Shown here: positions 54,734 to 63,217 of the stretch, piece by piece
How positions within the stretch are numbered: the first letter of the stretch is position 1
How the letters are laid out: every line of letters starts with the position of its first letter
Assembly: GCF_024679245.1 (NCBI RefSeq)
Contig: NC_090187.1
Location: forward strand, 28,009,815-28,073,814
DNA from: Pseudorasbora parva
Taxonomy: Eukaryota; Chordata; Actinopteri; Cypriniformes; Gobionidae
DNA length: 64,000 nucleotides
Direction: 5' to 3'
The notes under the pieces: generated by a model
The model's input: the letters and a program-made list of their open reading frames with translations, nothing else
What the model was told of the DNA's origin: nothing
Database searches by the model: none
Made by a program: the position numbers and the translations under genes

Positions 54734-56866
54734 GTGGTTCCCCCCATAGGGAAGCGGTGTTTACCCCTGCTAACGGTACCCGCTTCCCTACGGCACCCTC
54801 GGGGGGCCGCGCTGCCAACCCCGCCGCAATGCCGGGGCGCAGTCGGTCTCCGCGGGCCACCCGAGGGTGGTCCGCACCCCCTCCGGGGGGCCCCCGAGCA
54901 GTCAAGTCAGTCGTTCCCTGCCGGTCCGCCGCTTCAGGGCACTGTATTTGTTGCTCAAAATACACCAGAGGCCAGCCTCGAGAGGCTGGTTCCCTTAGTA
55001 GATTTTCTAGACGAATGGAAACGTCTATCAAATATATCTCGTTGGGTCCTGCAGATAGTAGAAAGGGGGTACGCCATTCAATTCAAGAGTCGGCCACCTC
55101 CTTTCTGCGGTGTCCTACCTACAGAGGTGGGCCCGGAGCAGGCTCTGGTAATGGCACAGGAAGTAGAGACACTCCTGCAAAAAGGGGCTATAGAGAGGGT
55201 TCCCCCTCCCAGCAGGGAGTCTGGCTTTTACAGCCGTTACTTCATCGTGCCGAAGAAGGATGGGGGCTTACGCCCGATATTAGATCTGCGGCTATTGAAT
55301 CGCTCGGTGGCCAAGCTCAAATTCAAGATGCTTACACTCAGACAGATTGTAGCGCAGGTCAGATCGGAGGATTGGTTTGTCACCATAGACCTCAAAGATG
55401 CGTATTTTCATGTCTCCATCCTTCCACATCACAGGAAGTTCCTGAGGTTTGCCTTCGGGGGAGAGGCATACCAATATCGTGTACTTCCCTTCGGTCTAGC
55501 ACTGTCACCCCGCACGTTCACCAAGTGTGTGGATGCAGCTCTGGCGCCGCTGCGTCTGCAGGGCATCCGCATACTGAACTATATCGACGACTGGCTGATT
55601 CTAGCGAATACAGAGCAGATGGCGGTTCAGCATCGAGATGCTGTTCTCGCCCATATGTCGAAGCTGGGGTTGAGGCTGAACGCCAAGAAGAGTGTGCTTT
55701 CTCCGGCTCAGAGAACCACTTTTCTAGGTGTGAACTGGGATTCGGTAATTATGCGGGCGCAATTATCGCCAACACGCATAGCATCGATCCTGGCAGCCGC
55801 CAAAGAACAGAAGCTAGGCCGAGCCGTCACTGTGAAACAGTTCCAGAAACTGTTAGGTCTCATGGCAGCAGCGTCCAACGTAATACCTTTTGGCCTACTG
55901 TACATGAGGCCACTGCAGTGGTGGCTCAAAACAAAAGGGTTCTCCCCGAGGGGAAATCCGCTCCGCACGATCAAAGTCACGCGGCGATGCCTACGTGCTC
56001 TGGTCATGTGGAAAAACCCGGGGTTTTTATCTCAGGGTCCCGTGTTGGGGGCTCATGTTCGTCGCGTAACGCTAACGACAGACGCCTCTCTCACGGGCTG
56101 GGGGGCGACCATGAGTGGTCGCTCATCCCAGGGTCTATGGCAGGAACATCAGCGGCACTGGCACATAAATCGGCTAGAGATGCTCGCAGTGTTTCTTGCA
56201 TTGAAACAGTTCCTGCCCGACCTCAGGGGCCACCATGTACTAGTCAGAACAGACAACACGTCCGTGGTGGCCTATATAAATCACCAGGGGGGTCTGAGGT
56301 CTCGTCCGTTGGACAAATTGGCACATCGGATCCTCCTGTGGGCCCAAGGGAAATTGCTGTCAATCAGGGCAGTATATATCCCGGGGGCCCTGAACCAGGA
56401 AGCAGACAGCCTGTCGAGACAGGGGCCGAGGCCCGGGGAATGGAGACTCCACCCAGAGGTGGTGGAGCTCCTTTGGAAGGTTTATGGGAAAGCAGAGATA
56501 GACCTGTTCGCTTCGGCGGAGAACTCTCACTGCCCGCGGTGGTTTTCTCTGACCCATCCGGCCCCGCTGGGGCTGGATGCCATGGTACAGGAGTGGCCGA
56601 GGCTGCCTCTGTACGCCTTCCCCCCGATTGTCTTGCTTCCAGGAGTTCTGGAGAGGGTACGCCGGGACGGGGCCCAGGTACTTCTAGTGGCTCCGAACTG
56701 GCCGACCCGAGTATGGTTTTCGGACCTGATATCTCTCCTGGAAGGCTCTCCGATGGAGATTCCGACCAGGAGGGATCTACTCTCTCAGGCGGGCGGGAGA
56801 TTCCTGCACCCACGCCCAGAGATGTGGAAACTGTGGGCCTGGCCTCTGAGGGGGCTAGGCTCATAG
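54734..56866 (+). CDS. DIRS reverse transcriptase / RNase H / methyltransferase-like ORF
   Basis: The frame is open for 710 codons; no ATG lies near the 5' limit (it opens at GTG, and the first internal ATG is near residue 139), so initiation is unknown and may involve ORF1 readthrough or re-initiation. RT motifs: 'SRYFIVPKKDGGLRPILDLR', 'FVTIDLKDAYFHV' (first Asp, 55388-55390), 'RVLPFGLALSPRTFTK' and 'NYIDDWLIL' (YIDD at 55580-55591). RNase H: 'LTTDASLTGWGA' (56074 on), 'NRLEMLAVFLAL', 'VRTDNTSVVAYI' and 'LNQEADSLSR'. After about 56450 'EIDLFASAENSHCPRW' and 'LYAFPPIVLL' fit the Dam-like methyltransferase region that DIRS elements carry, with a weak catalytic-motif match. All catalytic acidic residues of RT and RNase H are present. 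No stop or frameshift was seen. Confidence 0.92.
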   Translation: MVPPIGKRCLPLLTVPASLRHPRGAALPTPPQCRGAVGLRGPPEGGPHPLRGAPEQSSQSFPAGPPLQGTVFVAQNTPEASLERLVPLVDFLDEWKRLSNISRWVLQIVERGYAIQFKSRPPPFCGVLPTEVGPEQALVMAQEVETLLQKGAIERVPPPSRESGFYSRYFIVPKKDGGLRPILDLRLLNRSVAKLKFKMLTLRQIVAQVRSEDWFVTIDLKDAYFHVSILPHHRKFLRFAFGGEAYQYRVLPFGLALSPRTFTKCVDAALAPLRLQGIRILNYIDDWLILANTEQMAVQHRDAVLAHMSKLGLRLNAKKSVLSPAQRTTFLGVNWDSVIMRAQLSPTRIASILAAAKEQKLGRAVTVKQFQKLLGLMAAASNVIPFGLLYMRPLQWWLKTKGFSPRGNPLRTIKVTRRCLRALVMWKNPGFLSQGPVLGAHVRRVTLTTDASLTGWGATMSGRSSQGLWQEHQRHWHINRLEMLAVFLALKQFLPDLRGHHVLVRTDNTSVVAYINHQGGLRSRPLDKLAHRILLWAQGKLLSIRAVYIPGALNQEADSLSRQGPRPGEWRLHPEVVELLWKVYGKAEIDLFASAENSHCPRWFSLTHPAPLGLDAMVQEWPRLPLYAFPPIVLLPGVLERVRRDGAQVLLVAPNWPTRVWFSDLISLLEGSPMEIPTRRDLLSQAGGRFLHPRPEMWKLWAWPLRGLGS

Positions 56867-57867
56867 AGGAGGGTCTCTCGGCCGAGGTCGTAGAGACCAT
56901 CCTACACTCCAGAGCTCCGTCCACAAGGAAGCTGTACGCTTTGAAATGGAGACTTTTCTCAGCATGGTGCAGAGAACGCCAGTGGGACCCAGTTAACTGC
57001 CCGGTTGGTACAGTGCTGGAGTTCCTGCAGGAGAGGTTCTCTGCAGGGTTGACCCCCTCCACACTTAAGGTGTACGTGGCGGCCTTGGGTGCTGTCCACG
57101 TCCCTTGCAGTGGAGTGTCTTTGGGAAGACACCCTCTAATTACACGCTTCCTTCGTGGCACATTAAGGTTGAGGCCAGTTATGCACTCGAGGGTCCCGGC
57201 ATGGGACTTGGCCATTGTTTTGAGGGGCTTGTCCGGACCTCCGTTCGAACCTCTAGAGGAGGTTTCGGATAAGTTCCTCACCTTGAAGACTATCTTCCTT
57301 TTGGCCATTTCATCCCTTAAAAGGATAGGAGATATTCAGTCCCTGTCAGTAGGGCCCTCATGTCTAGAGTTCGCGCCAGGGATGGTGAAAGCATTTCTGC
57401 ATCCCAGGCCGGGTTATGTCCCCAAGGTTCCTACGAGCCCACGGGGCCCCATCACTCTACAAGCCTTCTGTCCTCCTCCATTTATGACGTCAGACCAGGA
57501 AAGGTTAAATCTGCTGTGTCCTGTGAGGGCACTGGATACTTATGTCCACAGAGCTGCCCTGTGGAGAAAATCTGAACAATTGTTTGTTTGCTTTGGACCC
57601 CCTAAGAAGGGGGCTCCAGTATCCAAGCAGAGGATGAGCAAGTGGGTGGTCGAGGCCATCTCACTTGCTTATGAAGCTACCGGGCAGCCATCTCCACTGG
57701 CTGTCCGGGCGCACTCAACCAGGGGTATGGCTGCTTCTAAAGCACTGTTGTCGGGGGCTTCCCTCCATGATATATGTAACGCGGCCGGATGGTCGTCTCC
57801 TTCTACCTTCGTCAGGTTCTACGAACTAGACCTGGCATCTACAGTAGGGGCACAGGTACTCTCGTAA
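54757..57867 (+). CDS. DIRS tyrosine recombinase (long overlapping ORF)
   Basis: The frame is open for 1036 codons, but the first 700 or so overlie the RT ORF in another phase; the recognisable enzyme starts at about 56869 ('SAEVVETILHSRAPSTRKLY'). Residues fit a tyrosine recombinase: an N-terminal SAM-like DNA-binding part ('WCRERQWDPVNCPVGTVLEF'), the first catalytic Arg in 'LKRIGDIQSL' (57321-57323), His-x-x-Arg in 'AHSTRGMAA' (57712-57723), Trp in 'AAGWSSPSTF' at the place of the third-position His/Trp, and the nucleophile Tyr in 'VRFYELD' (57820-57822). It would insert the circular DNA copy by strand exchange. It stops 60 bp before the internal complementary region. How it is translated behind the RT ORF is unknown. 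Confidence 0.9.
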   Translation: MFTPANGTRFPTAPSGGRAANPAAMPGRSRSPRATRGWSAPPPGGPRAVKSVVPCRSAASGHCICCSKYTRGQPREAGSLSRFSRRMETSIKYISLGPADSRKGVRHSIQESATSFLRCPTYRGGPGAGSGNGTGSRDTPAKRGYREGSPSQQGVWLLQPLLHRAEEGWGLTPDIRSAAIESLGGQAQIQDAYTQTDCSAGQIGGLVCHHRPQRCVFSCLHPSTSQEVPEVCLRGRGIPISCTSLRSSTVTPHVHQVCGCSSGAAASAGHPHTELYRRLADSSEYRADGGSASRCCSRPYVEAGVEAERQEECAFSGSENHFSRCELGFGNYAGAIIANTHSIDPGSRQRTEARPSRHCETVPETVRSHGSSVQRNTFWPTVHEATAVVAQNKRVLPEGKSAPHDQSHAAMPTCSGHVEKPGVFISGSRVGGSCSSRNANDRRLSHGLGGDHEWSLIPGSMAGTSAALAHKSARDARSVSCIETVPARPQGPPCTSQNRQHVRGGLYKSPGGSEVSSVGQIGTSDPPVGPREIAVNQGSIYPGGPEPGSRQPVETGAEARGMETPPRGGGAPLEGLWESRDRPVRFGGELSLPAVVFSDPSGPAGAGCHGTGVAEAASVRLPPDCLASRSSGEGTPGRGPGTSSGSELADPSMVFGPDISPGRLSDGDSDQEGSTLSGGREIPAPTPRDVETVGLASEGARLIEEGLSAEVVETILHSRAPSTRKLYALKWRLFSAWCRERQWDPVNCPVGTVLEFLQERFSAGLTPSTLKVYVAALGAVHVPCSGVSLGRHPLITRFLRGTLRLRPVMHSRVPAWDLAIVLRGLSGPPFEPLEEVSDKFLTLKTIFLLAISSLKRIGDIQSLSVGPSCLEFAPGMVKAFLHPRPGYVPKVPTSPRGPITLQAFCPPPFMTSDQERLNLLCPVRALDTYVHRAALWRKSEQLFVCFGPPKKGAPVSKQRMSKWVVEAISLAYEATGQPSPLAVRAHSTRGMAASKALLSGASLHDICNAAGWSSPSTFVRFYELDLASTVGAQVLS

Positions 57868-57927
57868 CCGTGTGCGCTTCGGCTTCACACATACGAGACA
57901 CTTGGTCCTATGGCGATGTGGGTATAA

Positions 57928-58028
57928 GCGTTCTCACAGCGTTTCGACGCAGCTCGAGTTCCCCGAAAGGGAACGTCTCAGGTTACGTATGTAACCCTAG
58001 TTCCCTGAGGGAACGAGACGCTGCGTCG
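57928..58028. repeat. DIRS internal complementary region
   Basis: 'GCAGCTCGAGTTCCCCGAAA' plus 'GGGAA' is the complement of the left end. It runs straight into 'CGTCTCAGGTTACGTATG', the complement of the right end. In the DIRS model this template guides joining of the two ends into a circle. The junction lies at about 57971/57972. Confidence 0.92.
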
Positions 58029-58083
58029 CTTTGCCATACTCCCGGCGTGTCCGTGATCACTTACTTCAGGCTTTATCAGAAGT

Positions 58084-58231
58084 TAGTTCCTGTTTGTTTT
58101 CACGGACGTTTTATAGCTTCCGGTCGATGACGTCATCACGCCGACGATCGATCTTTTTTCCGATGGAATGGTTCTACAGGCGCTTCACGACGCATTAACG
58201 CAGAGGCGTTCTCACAGCGTTTCGACGCAGC
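58084..58231 (-). repeat. DIRS right inverted terminal repeat
   Basis: Inverted counterpart of 52941-53089; I noticed no mismatch over the core. Its outer extension (58232-58277, 'CGTCTCGTTCCCTCAGGG' onward) differs from that of the left end, as usual for DIRS elements. Confidence 0.93.
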
Positions 58232-58549
58232 GTCTCGTTCCCTCAGGGAACTAGGGTTACATACGTAACCTGAGACGTTTTTGATATTTTTGGACCAAAA
58301 TGTATTTTCGATGCTTCAAGAGACTAATCAACCAACTGATGTCACATATGGACTACTTTGATTATGTTTTTATTAGCTTTCTGGACAAGGACAGTAAAGT
58401 GGGCATTGACTGCATTATGCTCTGGGACTAAAATATAAAATATCTTAAACTGTGTTCCGATGATGAACGAAGGTCTTTCGGGTGTGGAACGACATTAGGG
58501 TAAGTCATTAATGACATCAATTTCATTTTTAGGTTAACTAACCCTTTAA

Positions 58550-59435
58550 ATAGAGCTCAATTCAGCATTCGCATGCTGACTGAGAAGTAGCTTTCTGGGC
58601 ACACGATTCGGACACAATTTTTTTGTAACTTTATAGGTAAATTATCATGGTGCTTAAAAACAGGTGCAAATGATAAACTTTTGTGATGCCGCACTGGCCC
58701 AATCAGGCAAGTGACACTTGCACCAACTGTCCCGAGTGACATTTACGCTGATCCCGGGCCATCGGGCAGACCTGTCAAGCCCTAGCCTCTGCTGAAATAA
58801 AAGAGGTAACTTTCCTCTGCCTTTATAAGCAAGAACTTAGTATTAGTAAGTAGTACTTTTAAATAACTTAAAAAAATTAAAAGATTATCTATAAAGCACC
58901 TTGCTTTAGTAATGAGTCCATCACCATGTCAGAAACTTGACAACCGTCCATCGCTAGTGACCTTGATGCTGTCGCACAGACTGGACAACTGGTATAAATC
59001 AATCAGAGCTGATGTATTCATCTATTACACCTGTCAGGCTGCACATCCACGCTCACCGTGCATGAAAAAGCGGATGTGAGTTATGACACTGCAGTTTAGG
59101 GAAGCATAGATCAAAAAGGATGACACGGGTGACACTTGAAAGTGTACTCTGAAGGAAAAAAATGAAAGAAAGGAGATCTGCTTTGTCACACCAATGTCTT
59201 TGCAGGTTTGATATTCTGTACTTTATCTTCTTGTCTTTGGAAGAAAAAGCTGCTTCCATTTAATTTGATCTTGATTTGATATTAATGATAAGAATGCAGC
59301 TGTATGTATGAATATTTAAAATAACTTAAGGCAGAATTTAGCCAGCTGATTTTTTTTTTTTTTTTTTTTTTTTGCATGCAGTCAGTAAGAACAAGTAAAA
59401 ATATCTGATATTGCAGTGTCCAGCAAGATTTAACA
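58550..59435. other. Stretch without a recognisable gene
   Basis: Unique-looking sequence, with a T23 run at 59351-59373. No feature supported. Confidence 0.5.
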
Positions 59436-59808
59436 AGGGCCAAAATGTGATGGCTAGACAATAGGGTCAAAGCATCTCTAAAACTGCAGCTCTTGTGGGG
59501 TGTTCCCTGCAGTGATCAGTATCTATCAAAAGAGGTCCAAGGAAGGAACAGTGGTGAACCGGCAACAGGGTCATGGATGATCAAGGCTCATTGATGCACG
59601 TGGAGAGCGAAGGCTGGCCCATGTGGTCCGATCAAAAAGACGAGCTACAGACAAGGATCACAGTTTGTTGCGTATGGGGCCGCAGACCAGTCAGGGTGCC
59701 CATGCTGACCCCTATCCACCGAAAGCAATAACAGTGGCCATGTGAGCATCAGAACTGTACCACGGAGCAATGTGAGAAGGTGGCCTGGTCTGATGAGTCA
59801 CTGTATTT
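59436..59808 (+). pseudogene. Tc1-like fragment, same family as 6432-7477
   Basis: 'CAAGGGCCAAAATGTGATGG' to 'AAGGTGGCCTGGTCTGATGA' matches about 6594-6985. It covers the helix-turn-helix half of the transposase and stops just after the WSDE motif. Internal deletions remove several segments present in the first copy. Both terminal repeats are missing. Confidence 0.8.
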
Positions 59809-61983
59809 TTGACCGAGGTGGTTTTTAGAGGTTTTAACGTTTGAAAGAAAAAAACATCAGACGGGCTTTTGCATCTGAAGTATATATACATATACACACA
59901 TTTTTTTTTTTTTTTTTTACGTTTCTACAGAAAAAAAATAAATAATAATAATAATCCCTGTAGCACTGCAGATTCAGACACAGTTAAAAACATTGAGCCT
60001 GTCTGAACTACAAATGGCAGACAGTATCTGTAATGTCACAACAATCATGTCTGGAAAGTGATAGTGATTCTTCTCGGTTCCTCAATCTCGTTCCTCTACC
60101 TTGATTGCTTTAGAGTTTCAGATATATTCAAATTATGCACCAGTAATTACTCGCTAAGATTTGTGAGATACCACTAATTATTTCTAAATCAATTAATCCA
60201 TTTGAGGTTGATGAGTATGAAGTTTTTTGCGTGGTTCTATTTATAGTCTATAATGAAGAGCCTGAAATGAATGTCAGTCAATTACCTGTCAAATATTTCA
60301 ATCTGTAGCTATTTTGCATTCTGGTGTATCCAACCTGCAAACCCTGATTACTCTTACTTATAATTTTACATGGAATAATCAAAATGTGTCAAGTGATCCA
60401 TTTTCCATGTGAACCTTACAGACAGGCATTTTGCCTTAGCATGCATTTTCAGTAATTGGATATCCTTTTGAACACATTTAAAGCCAAATTTAAATGCACT
60501 TAATATGTGCATGTGTTGCGATCTGATTGTGATTGAATCACAAAGCAAAATTGTAAGATCATGGCTGATCTGGTCCACATATGTAAATCCCATGTTTTTT
60601 TGCTAAATCAGGTGTAAGTGCAGCGGTATTGTGTGCAGTGAGTGAACATGAGGGTCATTGTAGTTCTAGACTAAATGTCAGCATTTACTCATGTCACTCG
60701 CACAAAATCAGTATATCCCAAGTTGAATAATGAAACATATTACGCAAACCTGCAATGATTAAATGTAAAATAACACAAATATACTTTATGTATTAAATGG
60801 GCATGAACCTTAATCCGAATTCAAAAAGGCACGGAAAATGAAAATTCATTCTATGGAGTCCCTAAATGGACTTGGAAGGCTTGCTGCAGTAGTTAGTTAC
60901 ATGACATTCCATCTAATTTCACCTTTCCCATGAAGATAGTAAATAGAGTGACTGACGGGACGATGTCGGAAGATTCAGTGCGCAAAAGAATATCCTATTT
61001 TGTATAATGTGTAGTCAGTACCACCACTCCCTGTAAATAGAGCACGTTATCGTGCACAATCCATCCATGAAGTATATCCCTTAAAAGTGCTAAAAGAAAT
61101 AAGGAGGGTTATTTAAGGTTTAGGGTTTTGCTTGTCATTTTAGACTCTTAAACCATTTTAGATGGTTTAGCTGCAGTACACACGTACATTTTTGCTAAAT
61201 ATTTTCCGATGCCAGAAGTGTGGTATGGAGCCCTCAAGGCTTTTAACACATACATAAATGGTCCTTACTGACATGTTAACATTTTGGCATTTAAATAAAC
61301 CAAATGCTCAAGGCATATTGCTACAAGCAGCTGTGGATATTGGCCGACTGTTTTATAAGGTTCAGATCAGTTGTATGATGGGTGGTATAAACCTTTTTTT
61401 ATATGGAAGAAAAGGGAAGAAAATGCTAAGCCACAGCTGTGTAATTATCTAAAATGTCCTTAAACCAGCATTTCTGAGAGGGTGTTCAGAATCGATTTAA
61501 ATCTCATCCAGGCGAGAGAAAGGCAGAGAGTCACAGCACATTACGGAGCTTTTATGTGGTCTTTGATGCAGCTTTGCGTATACGTAATTTGGTGTCACAC
61601 TGGAGAGGAGGGGACCTCTTACTGTGACCAAAACAATCAGCAGTCCTAAAGCAAAGGGTATGAGTGGACCACTTATACACGCTGGAATGGCGTTTACACT
61701 TCTATTCCAGCAGAATACTTTACCACAGGTCTTGCTATTGAACCCAGACATGGTCCCTCACCTCACCTCGGTTGCACATCCAGTAATGTTTTATTGAAGG
61801 ATATCCATTTCAGCTGTGCTGTTACATTAAAGTCATGCTTATCTACCACGGCTCATTGTTTTGATTAGAATATGATTGAAAGATAGAGATAACAATACTA
61901 AAAAGAAAATGGCAAGCCCAGAGGAAATTAGCAAGCATTTGGTTTTGTTTTGTTTTTGTGGGGTTTTTGCATGCGTAGATCTA
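59809..61983. other. Stretch without a recognisable gene
   Basis: A T-run at 59901-59919 and an A-rich (AAT)-like piece at 59931-59955, otherwise unique-looking. The 84-codon minus frame at 61497-61751 has one hydrophobic stretch ('GPLIPFALGLLIVLVTV') but no further support, so it is not called. Confidence 0.4.
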
Positions 61984-63215
61984 CACTTACCTAAAGGATT
62001 ATTAGGAACACCAAACTAATACTGTGTTTGACCCCCCTTTTGCCTTCAGAACTGCCTTAATTTTACGTAGGATTGATTCAACAAGGTGCTGAAAGCATTC
62101 TTTAGAAATGTTGGCCCATATTGATAGGATAGCATCTTGCAGTTGATGGAGATTTGTGGGATGCACATCCAGGGCACGAAGCTCCCGTTCCACCACATCC
62201 CAAATATGCTCTATTGGGTTGAGATCTGGTGACTGTGGGGGCCATTTTAGTACAGTGAACCCATTGTCATATTCAAGAAAAAGAAACCAATTTGAAATGG
62301 TTCGAGCTTTGTGAAATGGTGCATTATCCTGCTGGAAGTAGCAATCAGAGGATGGGTACATGGTGGTCCTAAAGGGATGGACATGGTCAGAAACAATGCT
62401 CAGGTAGGCCGTGGCGTTTAAATAATGCCCAATTGGCACTAAGGGGCCTAAAGTGTTCCAAGAAAACATCCCCACACCATTACACCACCACCACCACCAG
62501 CCTGCAAAGTGGTATCAAGGCATGATGGATCCATGCTCTCATTCTGTTTATACCAAATTCTGACTCTACCATCTGAATGTATAAACAGAAATTGAGACTC
62601 ATCAGATCAGGCAACATTTTTCCAGTCTTCAACTGTCCAATTTTGGCGAAATTTGTGCAAATTGTAGCCTCTTTTTCCTATTTGTAGTGGAGATGAGTGA
62701 TACCTGGTGGGGTCATTTAATGTTGTAGCCTATCTGCCTCAAGGTTGTGCGTGTTGTGGCCTCAAAAATGCTTTGCTGCATACCTCGGTTGTAACGAGTG
62801 GTTATTTCAGTCAAAGTTGCTCTTCTATCAGCTTGAATTAGACAGTCTTATTCTCCTCTGACCTCTAGCATCAACAAGGCATTTTTGCCCACACGACTGC
62901 TGCATACTGGATGTTTTTCCCTTTTACACCATACTTTATAAACCCTAGAAATGGTTGTGTGTGAAAATCCCAGTAACTGAGCAGATTGTGAAAATATTCA
63001 GACTGGCCCGTCTGGCACCATAGAACCTGCCATGCTCAAAATTGCTTAAATCACCTTTCTTTCCCATTCTGACATTCAATTTGGAGTTCAGAAGATTGTC
63101 TTGCCCAGGACCACACTCCTAAATGCATTGAAGCCACTGCCGTGTGATTGGTTGATTAGATAATTGCATTAATGAGAAATTGAACAGGTGTTCCTAATAA
63201 TCCTTTAGGTGAGTG
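61984..63215 (-). mobile_element. Tc1-like transposon, full length
   Basis: Ends 'CACTTACCTAAAGGATTATT' plus 'AGGAACACC' and 'GGTGTTCCTAATAATCC' plus 'TTTAGGTGAGTG' are inverted repeats, flanked by TA (61982-61983, 63216-63217). Length 1232 bp, typical for a Tc1 element with short inverted repeats. It encodes a single minus-strand transposase that is broken. Confidence 0.9.
62002..63080 (-). pseudogene. Tc1-like transposase, inactivated
   Basis: The open C-terminal 157 codons contain 'CYFQQDNAPFHKARTISN' (second catalytic Asp) and 'PDLNPIEHIWDVVEREL' (catalytic Glu), giving the D-34-E spacing region of Tc1. Upstream, 'SDESQFLFIHSDGRVRIW' is readable (first Asp), but the Trp before it is a TGA stop (about 62608), and the two parts are out of phase across 'GTGTGGGGATG' (about 62468), where one base seems lost. 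Helix-turn-helix remnants continue towards 63080. The copy is therefore dead though all three catalytic residues remain visible. Confidence 0.85.
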
Positions 63216-63217
63216 TA

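Larger units (their letters stand above)
52921..58277 (+). mobile_element. DIRS-type tyrosine-recombinase retrotransposon
   Basis: Diagnostic parts are all present: inverted terminal repeats (52941-53089 and 58084-58231) with unequal outer extensions, an internal complementary region at 57928-58028 equal to the complement of both outer ends joined, a gag-like ORF, an RT/RNase H ORF with a methyltransferase-like tail, and a tyrosine recombinase; there is no integrase and no target duplication. Both edges carry GTT (52920-52922 and 58276-58279), and the MITE arm would read 'ATCGTAGTTTTTGATA' before insertion, so a single shared GTT is consistent with recombinase-mediated insertion of a circle. 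A 'TATAAAACG' lies in each terminal repeat. The only clear coding defect seen is one frameshift in ORF1. Confidence 0.95.
52525..58545. mobile_element. TTAA-target foldback MITE hosting the DIRS element
   Basis: Left end 'AGGGTTAGTTCACCCAAAAA' and right end 'TTTTTAGGTTAACTAACCCT' are inverted repeats flanked by TTAA (52521-52524, 58546-58549). The arms stay complementary for nearly 300 bp, for example 'GTCGTTCCACACCCG' against 'CGGGTGTGGAACGAC' and 'TTTTGGTCCAAAAATATCAA' against 'TTGATATTTTTGGACCAAAA'. The DIRS element sits at 52921-58277 near the centre. No transposase frame. Confidence 0.88.

Noticed and set aside
61497..61751. 84-codon minus ORF with a hydrophobic segment as a membrane-protein exon
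   Set aside because: One hydrophobic stretch is weak evidence; no second exon, acceptor or known family could be linked.
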